From contig NW_022985438.1 in the NCBI RefSeq assembly GCF_010093595.1, forward strand, positions 62,001 through 126,000: 64,000 nucleotides of DNA. Reading direction: 5' to 3'. Source of the DNA: Mytilinidion resinicola. Taxonomy: Eukaryota; Ascomycota; Dothideomycetes; Mytilinidiales; Mytilinidiaceae. This document shows, one piece after another, positions 52,516-61,684 of this stretch. Both the position numbers and the translations under genes were made by a program. Within the stretch, counting starts at the first letter, position 1. Every line of letters starts with the position of its first letter. The notes beneath the pieces are model-generated. The model saw nothing but the letters and a program-made list of their open reading frames with translations. It made no database searches and was not told the origin of the DNA.

Positions 52516-54339
52516 GATGATGGCAGATTGGTGCTTTTACTAATTGCGAGCCTGCACAGGATGAAAGGATGAAAGTGTGAAAGGGTGAAAGAATGTTTGC
52601 TCTGCTGAATGAAAGGGAAAGGTCGATGGTCCCTCTTTATATGCTAAATCCTTCCTCATTAGCGAAAGGTGATGCATCATCGCCATCGGCAGAAGACGTG
52701 GGCTGTAAACGAAGGTCGCTTTTCCCGAGCAGCCGCATATAGAGGAGTATACCAATGAGGGTGCCAATTTGTTTCCTCGCAGTCGGGCGTGGTGGAGCCA
52801 TAGGCGGCAAAAGGCTGTCGATCACCCCCTGATTCGTAGTGGAGCCTCCGTCAATTACCTCCTTACGCCCAGAAGTGTTGCGGGAAATACTGGGCCCGCA
52901 ATCAAGGCTAGAGTTTCAGTTGCATGGAGTGGGTCCATGAACAGATTGTCGTTGTTTTACAGAGGCGAAACATTTGTGGGGTATAAGCCGCGTGGACATG
53001 GTCCTAGAACTAGATTGAGGAAATATAAACATGTTTCTGACGAATGATTGCTTGACTTTGTCGTTGTTTTCTTCCACTGTCGGTAGTCAGTTAATGAATT
53101 AGGCTAGACTTCCCACGCGTTTCTTGTTCTCCGTCTCAAGTTCTTCTGGAATGAAGCAGTCGGAAAGGCTTGAGACCCCAGGCCTTGTGTGGCCTGGTGG
53201 TTGTCGCGTCACTATTGCGGCCCGACAACGAAGCGTCCTGGCAGTAGTCGCTACGGTTCGGTTCGTCTCAAATTCTCTGAGAACGACAACCATACTAAAG
53301 ATTACGCAAGCTTCACAATTTCTTAGGAGCGTTAAAGAAAATTGATGAAAGAGGGTAATGAGTGGGGCAAGAGAAAAAGCTTTTCCGGGCGAAGGCCGCG
53401 ACGAGATGACGCGTCAAGGACTAGGCATCTTCGCCGCGACAATAAGGTCGGTCGAATTCATAAATGCCCATAGATTCCGATACGTCTGATCACGTGCATG
53501 ACGCGATGCGGCTGCGGTGGAATTAAGATGGACGGCGGTGGATGATTCTGTCGCACGGGTCGCTGAGTTCAATTGCCATGAAAGAAGACAACAAGCGGGT
53601 TGAACGCGTTGTGGTATCATTTAGAGAGCGGTAAAGCCGTCCAGGAGTCTTGTTTCAGGAATGCCATATGCGTCTATGATAAGCGCGTTTGAGAATCATG
53701 CCCTAGGCCGATATTGGTGGAGCTGTGGGAATCCTAAAGCCCCGCTTGTATTGATACTAGGGTTGACATATCAGCATCTAAGTGAGAACAGGTTTTGAAC
53801 AGGATGAAGTGAGGTTGGCTGTAGCTTTGGGGGATCGATGGGAGAAGGTGAGGTGGTAAAGACGGTCGTCGGAGGAATCAATCTGGATGAAAGCCGCTAA
53901 GGATGCGGCATGCCGATTCATTGGTCAATTGATAAATGCCCCTGTATTCACTATACACATGTTCCTTCTGCCACAAATGGTCAATCAAGAGGCATGCCGT
54001 GACTCGTCATGTTTGCAAAGGGTTGGCAACAGTGCATATGCATCGAAGAACCCCAGGCAGTGGCGAAAGAGGTGGCATTGCAGATGATGCAACCTGATGG
54101 TATCTCGCACATCGCATCACATTCATCAAACCTTTACGAAGGACTCATCTTCAGCTTGTAGGAACCTGCGATGTTCCTTGCTTTAGAGAGCACGCAATGC
54201 TCATGGTATGATACAATCATTTTTCCGCCACCAGTGTAGCCGCACCGCTTTTTTCATCGCCCATCGCTCATCGCTCATCCTGCATCACTCAAAGCTCACT
54301 CAATTTCTCCCAATAGGAGCCGTTGTGAAGGTCTCTGCC
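52516..54339. other. 1.8 kb without a recognised gene
   Basis: Upstream of the secreted repeat protein; 52555-52600 is rich in short 'gaaagggtgaaag' repeats. Small frames on both strands (maximum about 92 codons) show no motif. 54235-54290 contains tandem 'catcgctc' repeats near the 3' end of the SRPBCC gene. Confidence 0.35.
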
Positions 54340-54995
54340 TCACTTCTTTCCAGCAGCGGCAGCAAGATCAGCGAGGGCTTCGCGGCGCTTGAACTTGGCG
54401 TCTTCGATGACTCCTGATTCCACAAAGATCGTTAGGACTGTAAACAGTATGGGCAGGAACGCATATGCAACATACCAGCATCAGCATCGCTCGAGAAGTT
54501 GCCCGTCCACGTCACAAAAGTCTGGCCCTCATGCTTGCCCGACGTGACAGAGTACAAGCGCACGGTGCTAACAACGGAGGTATAGCTCAAGGCTGGCTGG
54601 GAAGAGATGACGCTATAGGTGATGAAGTGGTCGATAGACTGCGGTCATACATGCAAAGTCAGCATAGGTCTCCAAGCTCAGGCAAAGGAAAGATATTGGG
54701 GTAGATACGCACAGAATGTTCCTCTTGCTTCACCTCTAACACAGTCCCATCCTTGAAAGCCCACTTCACGATATCCGTCTCGTCCGACGCGCCCTTGACA
54801 TACTCGCTCTTGTCCAGCTTGCTCCAGAACTTGGAGAAGTCTTGCAGTTTGATGAGGTGCTATGCACGTTCACGTCAGTAATGTATTCGTCGTCTGAGTA
54901 CTCACAAATGAGGTGGAGTGACATACCCAGACGGAGCTCAAGGGAGCTTCGATGACAGCGGACTCAGTCACAGAGGTGGAGGTTGGGATGGACAT
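54340..54995 (-). CDS. SRPBCC/START-like (Bet v1-like, polyketide cyclase-type) protein, 150 aa, four exons
   Basis: Exons 54927-54995, 54713-54859, 54476-54638 and 54340-54413 sum to 453 bases. The three introns (67, 74 and 62 bp) have canonical ends, with TTACTGAC and CCTAAC branch signals in the first and third. The protein starts 'STSVTESAVIEAPLSSVW' (first strand and helix of the START/Bet v1 grip), then 'FSKFWSKLDKSEYVKG', 'VLEVKQEEHSSIDHFITYSV', 'GKHEGQTFVTWTGNFSSDA', and a long C-terminal helix 'GVIEDAKFKRREALADLAAA'. This fold makes a hydrophobic ligand pocket; small single-domain members in fungi are cytosolic lipid or metabolite binders with unknown ligand. Full length for the family and without lesion. 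Confidence 0.85.
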
Positions 54996-55553
54996 TGCAA
55001 TTGCGATTGAACAACTGGGGTTTCGGAATAGCGGTATAACTAGTGGTGTCTTGAGTGGAACGGAGTGGTTGAAGTAGAAAATGAAGAGTTTGGGACGGAG
55101 TGGTTGAAGTAGAAAATGAAGAGTTTGGGACGGCGTGATTTGCTTGTCGTTTGTCCTGCGTCATCGCTTGGGAAGCTGCGCCCTGGTCCCGCAATCGCTG
55201 GGGCAAGTGGAGCCGAGAAACGGAGAAGTATCTCTTAAACTGCTATCGCATTCACAATAGCTTGCTATAAGAAGTTTTGCTTCTACAGACGGAATAGCTT
55301 CGAGACGAGCGCTTGAAGACTGCAGGCAGGAAACTGTTGAAAGCGAACGATGTCATTCGTATTGTGCTATTCTATAGTTACACATAAAGAGCAAGCATGA
55401 GTAAAGCGTCACTGCACGGTGTCAAAAGTGTATTACCCCAACGACTAGATTATACTATGAAACCTTCCACGCGCCGCAACTATGAAATCGGTGATGGTTT
55501 TCTCCTCTTGCCCCTAGATCCTTCCTAATTCCTCAAGTCCATTGCTAAGATCC
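54996..55553. other. Spacer with 5' region of the SRPBCC gene
   Basis: Contains the 35-bp tandem duplication listed separately; otherwise no gene or motif seen. It lies between the SRPBCC start and the Hsp20 stop. Confidence 0.35.
55061..55130. repeat. Perfect 35-bp tandem duplication upstream of the SRPBCC gene
   Basis: 55061-55095 and 55096-55130 are identical (both begin cggagtggttgaagtag). The pair sits 66-135 bp upstream of the minus-strand start codon at 54995, in the promoter or 5' leader. Confidence 0.9.
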
Positions 55554-56429
55554 CTACTCGATGTCGACCTTCTTGATCTCGACATAATCACGATCCTGTT
55601 TCGGGACTTCGACTCGCAGGATACCATCCTCGAGCTTCGCGGTGATCATGTCCGCATCGACCTGAGCCGGATTGGCACGGCTTCCAAGGCGAACCTTCCG
55701 CTCGAAGGCGCCAATTTTCCTCTCGTCCAAAGCAAGAGTCTTCAAGAACTCCTCGTCACCCGGTCGGTAGATGACTCCAGCAATGCTGACCTCGCTCTTT
55801 TCAGCGTCCCAGTTTACGCCGACATCCTCTTTCTTGGCTCCGGGGAGTGAGACGTGGATCACGAAGGCAGACTCGGTGTCGAACACGTCGGCTTCAGGCT
55901 TGAAATCGTCGGAAGAGGCGTCCTTGGTTTCGCCTTCGTTGTCCTGGCCGAAGAGTTGGGTGGCCAGACTAGCGAGGTTGAACGGCCCGCCCATCCAGGG
56001 GCCGCCAAAGCCTCCAATGCCTCCACGACCACCGAATCCACGGCCACGTCGTCCGCCGCAGCCTCGGTGATGTGGTGGTCCCTCATGACGGGGATGTTCG
56101 TGGTCAGGATGCTCGTGGTGGGGGGGTTGTGGCGCGTCAGAAGGACCCTCGCCCGGCGTATATGGAGCAGGAGGCCCTTCAGGCTGAGCGGGTGCTTCGG
56201 GAGGAGGAGGAGGTCCGCGGTGTCGGTAAGGACCACGAGGTCCACCGCGACGAGCCCAAGGATGACCCCAAGGTCCGAACGGCTGCTCGTCTCCAGATGT
56301 TTCGCGTTCTTCACCTGCTTCACGTCCTTGCTGAGCGGCAAAGAAGGGGTGTGCCTGGCCTTGCTGCTCGAGATTGGCAACAAAATCCCAAAAGGGAGCG
56401 CTCTGGTTGACGTAGCGTATTGAAGGCAT
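55554..56429 (-). CDS. Small heat-shock protein, Hsp20/alpha-crystallin family (Hsp30-like), 291 aa
   Basis: Intronless; the start is ATG 56429 ('[21 protein letters not shown]'), since the longer upstream frame begins without ATG. A Gly/Pro/His-rich low-complexity middle (about 45-165, e.g. '[18 protein letters not shown]', '[17 protein letters not shown]') precedes an alpha-crystallin domain at about 185-291: '[20 protein letters not shown]', '[10 protein letters not shown]', 'VSIAGVIY', 'FERKVRLG', '[20 protein letters not shown]' (the A-x-x-x-GVL-type motif appears as LEDGIL). ATP-independent holdase chaperone of the cytosol. Absence of introns is common in stress-induced genes. A TATA box lies at 56531-56540. 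Confidence 0.9.
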   Translation of the reverse strand: MPSIRYVNQSAPFWDFVANLEQQGQAHPFFAAQQGREAGEERETSGDEQPFGPWGHPWARRGGPRGPYRHRGPPPPPEAPAQPEGPPAPYTPGEGPSDAPQPPHHEHPDHEHPRHEGPPHHRGCGGRRGRGFGGRGGIGGFGGPWMGGPFNLASLATQLFGQDNEGETKDASSDDFKPEADVFDTESAFVIHVSLPGAKKEDVGVNWDAEKSEVSIAGVIYRPGDEEFLKTLALDERKIGAFERKVRLGSRANPAQVDADMITAKLEDGILRVEVPKQDRDYVEIKKVDIE

Positions 56430-56530
56430 GATTGTTGAGTGGTTAATGGATTGTGTGATGATGGTGTGTAGAATAAGATGATAGATGAGACGAGATGATG
56501 AGAGATAAATGAGAAAGGCCACCGGCAGCC

Positions 56531-56540
56531 ATTTTATATA
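56531..56540 (-). promoter_or_regulatory. TATA box of the Hsp20 gene
   Basis: Minus-strand TATATAAAAT, about 105 bp upstream of the start codon at 56429, a usual fungal spacing. Heat-shock elements could not be identified with confidence further upstream. Confidence 0.6.
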
Positions 56541-56879
56541 GAGCAAAAACAGGCAGACGACAGCATACGTACGTCGCCACCCCAGCAGGCGAGCGTGGTG
56601 TTGGTCATCGGGAGATCGCTGTCAACATGGCGCCCGAGTCCCCGAGGCGCCAATCAGAGCCAAGGCGATCACGAATTTTGGACGAATCTCGAACCTGCTA
56701 GACGGAAGTTGAGGAAGGCTGCCGTGCCGCGTACACCACTGCAGTGACTGGTGTTGTGAATAGGCAAAGGCGAGTGCGCGGCCGCTGATGAATGAACATG
56801 CCCAGTTGGTCCATCGGCGACAGCAAATGCCGATGTGGCGTCGTGGCGGTTCTGTGGCTTTCTTCCTGATTCTCACCCC

Positions 56880-57140
56880 TCTTACAAACACATCAACACC
56901 ATCACCAACCTTCATGACCATCGATGGGCTTGCAAGATATGGAAGTCTCTATTCTCAAGATCCCAAGAAACGGCTTCCGGCTTCTTCTTCAACTCACTCA
57001 TGACCTCAAGGCTTCTCCCGCCTTGGCTCAGACGCCTAAGACTCTAGCTTGCCTATCGTGAATGCGGTGCAACATGGCATCGCTGCCGTGCTCAACCGCC
57101 GTGGTGAACGTTTTCACGCACAAGAAGCGGTAATGGATTC
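56880..57140 (-). pseudogene. HET-protein C-terminal debris, left of the HET gene
   Basis: Resembles 60340-60790 on the same strand: both contain a caccaa(c/t)cttcatga(c/t)c block, a tgg(a)a(g/a)tc(t/c)ctatt block and a 'gccgtgct(c/t)aac' to 'cgcacaagaa' block. On the minus strand both give FLC(V/E)KTFTT(A/I)V(E/K)HG...(R/Q)(I/L)HDR. The right-hand copy leads into a recognisable HET C-terminus, so this is a more decayed copy of the same sequence. Confidence 0.5.
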
Positions 57141-57854
57141 TGGATATCTTTGAGTCCCTGGTCTGGGCTGAACGGATACAGACCTGCTTTTGCCCAACGC
57201 GACTTGATGTTCTGGCAGGTGAGAGACTTTTTCCGTGCAAGGCTTTAAAGAGATGTGAAATGTTGAATGCTTTGGAGGTGATGGGGATCCGTGGCGTTTG
57301 GGGACACATCTAGAGTCGACGTTTGGGGACACCACCAGAGCTGACGAAAGTTCATAACTCGCAATCTTTGCTCTGCGAAAGACACATCTACAGGCCGGCT
57401 TGTAGTCATTGGCAAAATCAATGGATTTAAGGGCAGCCTTGGTAGAGAAATTACACCGGTAATCAGGCTGTGTAGGTGCATGCGGGGATGTGGCGTGGAT
57501 GTTTCGGTGATAGTCCACAGACCCCCACACAGGATAATCGAAAAGCTGCCCCGCTTCAGCCTTGCAGGAAGGCTGAACCAAGAATGGCATAAGACCATAA
57601 GATGCGCGACCTTCTCGGGGTCTCCAATTCTCAATCTGCGTTTAGTTCTCTCTCACGGGAGACTTCCCGTTGCTGTTCACGACTTTACAGCGAGCAATTG
57701 CCGACTCCTCTACGGCGTCCTTGGCTCGCAATGTCCGCCCTATGTCTCCACACTTCAGCCAACTTCCACGATATGCCAAACTCTCGACAGTAAGGAGCTT
57801 AAAATCTCGCATCTGTCCCTAACTTGTTCTCAAAGTCTCGCCTTTCTGCGGAAA

Positions 57855-59729
57855 ATGCGTCTCCTCCGTACGTCCGACTTCAAGGTCATAAGTTTCTTCG
57901 ACCAAGACCTTCCCCCATGCGCCATTCTTTCCCATACTTGGGGCAAAGAGGAAGTCACTCTGCAAGACCTACAGCAAGAAAGAATCACTGCTTATCTTAT
58001 TTCTCTAAAAATACAAATTGCCAATGGCGACACTCTCCAGAATATCGAGCCAATCAAGCAGGGCCTAGTAAAGATTCTGGGCGCCGCCTCCCAGGCTGAA
58101 AAGGACGGCTTCGAGTATATCTGGTGCGATACCTGCTGCATCGACAAGACCAATAGCACAGAACTGTCTGAAGCCATCAATTCGATGTACCAGTGGTATA
58201 AAGGTCGCCATTGCTACGCGTATTTGGCAGATGTGCTAGAATTCCCCAGCATAGATTATGCGGAGAGAGACTCCGCATTTGCCAGAAGTCGATGGTTTAA
58301 AAGAGGTTGGACGCTGCAAGAGCTCATTGCGCCGTCCTCTGTGGCCTTCTTTAATGAAGCATGGCAATTCATAGGGACTAGATCAGAGCTTGGGGCGTTC
58401 ATATCTGAAACTACTGGCATTGATAGAGCGGTTCTCGATGGCGAGGATCCTGGTCTATCCAGTATTGCGAAGAGGATGTCCTGGGCAGCTGGAAGAAAGA
58501 CTACTCGAGTGGAAGACATTGCGTATTGTTTGATGGGCCTGTTCGGAGTCAACATGCCTCTCTTGTATGGGGAAAGAGAAAAGGCATTCCTCCGACTACA
58601 AGAAGAGATCATGAAAAGGTCTGAGGATCATTCCCTGTTTGCATGGAAAAGGCCACTCTCTACATCTGACAATGAACACTCCGGGTTGTTGGCGACCTCG
58701 CCAGCGGACTTTTCAGAATCTCGTCACATCATCCAGTTTCTTCGGGATCAGGACAGTGGCCAGGAGACACACTTTCCATATTCCATGACTAACATTGGTA
58801 TAAACATATCTCTTCCTATGCTCCAAATAGAGACCTTTATCGTGGCAAACACTAAATACGTCAAGACGTTCCTTGCTATCCTGGACTGTCAAGACACAAC
58901 CGATACCCGTGGACCGCTTGGGATATACCTCATTTGCAACGAACGAGGCTATTACCGTAGGTGCCATCTAAACAAGCTTATCCCGGCTGGGACGAATACA
59001 TCAAAGATCACTGGCGGCGTCCGAACTAAGAATCTGTACGTTGAGCAACATGAAGTCGCCCCGAGGATTGAATCTACTGCGTTGTATCAGTTCTACATCC
59101 CGGGGCTGCCTGAGCGGATGCTGCAATACGGTGCAGTTTTGGAGGTATTCCCGAACAAACGAATTGCGTCTTGGAACTCTGAAACCGGCATTCTCCGTTG
59201 TTCGCGTGGACTAGGTGGTGCCGTATTCATCGGTCGGGCAGATGGATTCGGCCGAATATTGCTTGTCGGTGTTGATTCCCAGCTACACCCTCAGTGCGCG
59301 TTCGACAAAGCGACCGACCCCAACTTCAAAAGTTTCATATCAGATGCTGGCTTCAAAACGCATCGTGAAATCGTTCCTGCGCTCGTTCATTACCGATCTT
59401 ACGTTACACAGGGATCGGAAAAACCAGAGAGATTTTTTATTGAAAGAAACTCGCAGTGGTTGGCACTCAAGGAGGTCGATGTCAACAAAGTGCATGGTTG
59501 GGACGAATGGATCTCTGAGCGAGAGGATAACACAACAGATATTGATTTGGGAGCCTGGGAGACTTCTACGAGACAAGATTCTTGGTTTTTTCAATCGAAG
59601 TTGGACAAGATCTGGAATAAATTCGATATGTGGATCAGTGCGGACATCAAAGAAGATGTAATTAAGGGCCAGAAGATGTTTTCTGTACGTCTAAGTAACG
59701 ATGAGTTCCAACGGATCCTTCCGCGATAG
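57855..59729 (+). CDS. HET-domain (heterokaryon incompatibility) protein, 624 aa
   Basis: The ATG at 57855 ('MRLLRTSDFKVISFFDQDLPP') is chosen because HET-E/D-type proteins begin MRLLxT; the frame is open further upstream without a better start. The HET domain (about 20-170) is complete: 'CAILSHTWGKEEVTLQDL', then 'GFEYIWCDTCCIDKTNSTELSEAINSMYQWY', 'YLADV' and 'FARSRWFKRGWTLQELIAPSSV'. 'WAAGRKTTRVEDIAYCLMGLFGVNMPLLYGE' and 'LRLQEEIMKRSEDHSLFAW' follow, the usual extension; the C-terminal 350 residues lack NACHT or WD repeats. There is an insertion of about 35 residues after 'QDLQQERI' compared with the consensus I remember. HET domains trigger cell death on recognition of non-self. Debris of related genes lies on both sides. 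Confidence 0.9.
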   Translation: MRLLRTSDFKVISFFDQDLPPCAILSHTWGKEEVTLQDLQQERITAYLISLKIQIANGDTLQNIEPIKQGLVKILGAASQAEKDGFEYIWCDTCCIDKTNSTELSEAINSMYQWYKGRHCYAYLADVLEFPSIDYAERDSAFARSRWFKRGWTLQELIAPSSVAFFNEAWQFIGTRSELGAFISETTGIDRAVLDGEDPGLSSIAKRMSWAAGRKTTRVEDIAYCLMGLFGVNMPLLYGEREKAFLRLQEEIMKRSEDHSLFAWKRPLSTSDNEHSGLLATSPADFSESRHIIQFLRDQDSGQETHFPYSMTNIGINISLPMLQIETFIVANTKYVKTFLAILDCQDTTDTRGPLGIYLICNERGYYRRCHLNKLIPAGTNTSKITGGVRTKNLYVEQHEVAPRIESTALYQFYIPGLPERMLQYGAVLEVFPNKRIASWNSETGILRCSRGLGGAVFIGRADGFGRILLVGVDSQLHPQCAFDKATDPNFKSFISDAGFKTHREIVPALVHYRSYVTQGSEKPERFFIERNSQWLALKEVDVNKVHGWDEWISEREDNTTDIDLGAWETSTRQDSWFFQSKLDKIWNKFDMWISADIKEDVIKGQKMFSVRLSNDEFQRILPR

Positions 59730-59879
59730 ACGATACAGGCTCGAAACAAATGGTGGTAGAAGGTGGTAGCTTGTCCAGCTCAGGAATCCGAGCAACGATT
59801 CCCCATCCTTACAATTCTCTTCGACTATTGCATTTCGCCCCAACGATTCATCTTACATTTGATGGCCGGATGAATAGCC

Positions 59880-60130
59880 CGAGTTTGTTATCGTATGAGT
59901 CATCAGAACCAACCCCCAACATCATATCTGTCGCCTTCTCCGCAATCGCATGGATCGTCGCCTGGATATGCGCCTCAACATGCAGCGGTAACACGCTCGC
60001 ATCCACAACTCGCAGGCCCTTCATTCCATGTCGACACTGCGTCTACTCTGCTGTCACCACATGGGAGCGTCGCGAAAGTCCCTCCCGGATGCCAATCTGT
60101 CGTCGTGGTCGCTTTCATATCTTCCAATCT
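59880..60130 (-). pseudogene. GMC oxidoreductase C-terminal fragment
   Basis: The minus strand reads 'DWHPGGTFATLP' (near 60085), the GMC HP.GT..M motif, and in a shifted frame 'HGMKGLRVVDASVLPLHVEAHIQATIHAIAEKATDMM' split across 59920-60040. This is the conserved C-terminal signature (RVVDASxxP...H.QAT.yAIAEKA) of FAD-dependent glucose-methanol-choline oxidoreductases. Only the last ~80 residues are present, and with a frameshift. Confidence 0.75.
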
Positions 60131-60189
60131 GATTCATCTTCCGGTGGGCACACCCGCTGCTTGGAAATATGACGCAGAGGTCCAGCGCG

Positions 60190-60870
60190 GGGGATGTGCT
60201 CTCTCACATAGTTGGGAGAGGCGTTTCTCCATCAGGGCCCTTGTTTGCCACCATCATCCACCAAGTAGACTCATTAACGTTGCTATTTATTTCCGATCCT
60301 GATTTCCACGCCTCTCCAAGCCTTTCCATTAACATAATCTCTTCCGTCATCACCAATCTTCATGATCCATCGTCGAAACTACCGAAGGTGGAAATCCCTA
60401 TTCGCACGATCCCACCAGACGGCATTAGCTTTCCCTGATCCCTGGTTCCCGCAATTGATTCCTGATGTCAAACGCCTCTCCGGCCATTGCTCCAAGCGCG
60501 TAGCACTCGCCAATGAACCCAAACTGCTCTCCACGCTTGCGCTGGACCACCGGCACACTTGCACCGAAGACAATGGCGATAATGCCCTTCTCTTTCGTGT
60601 CTTTTGGGACCAAGGCCAAAAACCTCGCCGTCTTCGTCAGCTTGCGACCCCAGACTACAGACTGTACACGTCGGATATACGCTTTCTGCAAAGTGTGATC
60701 TGATCGGTCGTGGAGTTGGTTTAGTATGACTTCGCCGTGCTTAACAATGGTAGTAAATGTCTTCTCGCACAAGAAGGCGTGGTGAGGGGGAGGCGCGTCT
60801 CCATCTCGGCCCTCGTTTGCCACCATTGTCCGCTAAAAAGACTCCTTTACGTTGCTGTTTGTTTCCTTAC
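60190..60870 (-). pseudogene. HET-protein C-terminal remnant, right of the HET gene
   Basis: The minus-strand frame 60826-60425 gives 'FLCEKTFTTIVKHGEVIL', 'SVVWGRKLTKTARFLALVPKDTKEKGIIAIVFGASVPVV' (split) and 'FGFIGECYALGAMAGEAFD'. The GRK......G..LxPxxTxxGDxI..xxG.xxPxVLR.....+xxxGECYVHGxMxGEA pattern is the C-terminus of many HET proteins. Nothing upstream encodes a HET domain. 60200-60300 repeats part of it (ccatc..ggccct.gtttgccaccat.gtcc.. at 60220 and 60798), a third decayed copy. Confidence 0.65.
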
Positions 60871-61011
60871 TGTTTTCAAGCAGTTTGAACTGCTTCCCAT
60901 TGAGATTGCCGTACTCCAGCCAGCTAGACGGAGTCATTCCAGCCCGCGCAGGATCCTCCAAGTGTTCGATCACGTCCAGTTGAAAATCTTGAATTTCTAT
61001 GTTCCGCGATA

Positions 61012-61305
61012 CAGTAAAACCTTCGTATAGTAGTACCGGGTTATAGTGATATTTTCTATACAGTGATACGAGTCGCCGGATTGTCCGATTTGCCTCCTGT
61101 ATCACTAGCTCTCTGCTTAGTATAGTATCACTAAGCCCTTTTCATACGATATCATACTAACCAGGCTGGATTTTGTATGGGAAAGTGGTCCGTGGGGACC
61201 ACCGGCTTACAAATCAGGTACACTTGGCCTTCAATACAGTGATACTCTCTATACAGTGATAATACCCAAGTCCCCGACCTGTATCACTATAACCCGGCTT
61301 TACTG
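61012..61305. mobile_element. 294-bp MITE, pogo/Tc1-mariner-like, with TA target duplication
   Basis: Begins CAGTAAAACC and ends GGCTTTACTG, with TA on both outer sides (61010-61011, 61306-61307). The terminal repeats continue inward as CCGGGTTATAGTGATA at 61038 and its reverse complement ending near 61298; the left arm carries an extra ~14 bp. CAG ends with TA duplication are typical of pogo-type elements. The motif AGTGATA/TATCACT occurs seven times inside (61045, 61062, 61100, 61126, 61238, 61255, 61282), possibly transposase-binding sites. No coding capacity, so it would need a transposase in trans. Confidence 0.8.
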
Positions 61306-61684
61306 TACGTGCCCGACGCGTTGCACGGACTTTCCCCCGGTACCCCCCGACCAAGACGTTCGCGTTCTGTCGATCCCAATGGCCGTATTGATCGCGCCGA
61401 ATGAGGGAGGGGCATCCATCAGGGTTCGGGTCCAACTTGGCCGTCCCTTCGCTGTTTCCGGGGTGACAGGAGCCCATGGACCACAGATCACATCCAGTGA
61501 ATTGGACTGTAATAAAGCTAATAAAATTAATTCTCGAGTGACTCAGATCTCTATAAAGATTATTCCTCTAGAACAAAGAGCGCAGTAGCGTTTGAAGCTC
61601 TTTCAACTTATTCGTGACCAGATTGTTGGCTACTTTCAGAACCTATTATGACCTTTGTCATCTGGGTATATCAATTCCAGTCCG
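61306..61684. other. Spacer, no gene seen
   Basis: Lies between the MITE and the 3' end of the membrane-protein gene. Only short frames without motifs. Confidence 0.35.

Noticed and set aside
56600..56720. Heat-shock elements upstream of the Hsp20 gene
   Set aside because: Isolated GAA/TTC triplets occur but no array of at least three properly spaced alternating units could be shown.
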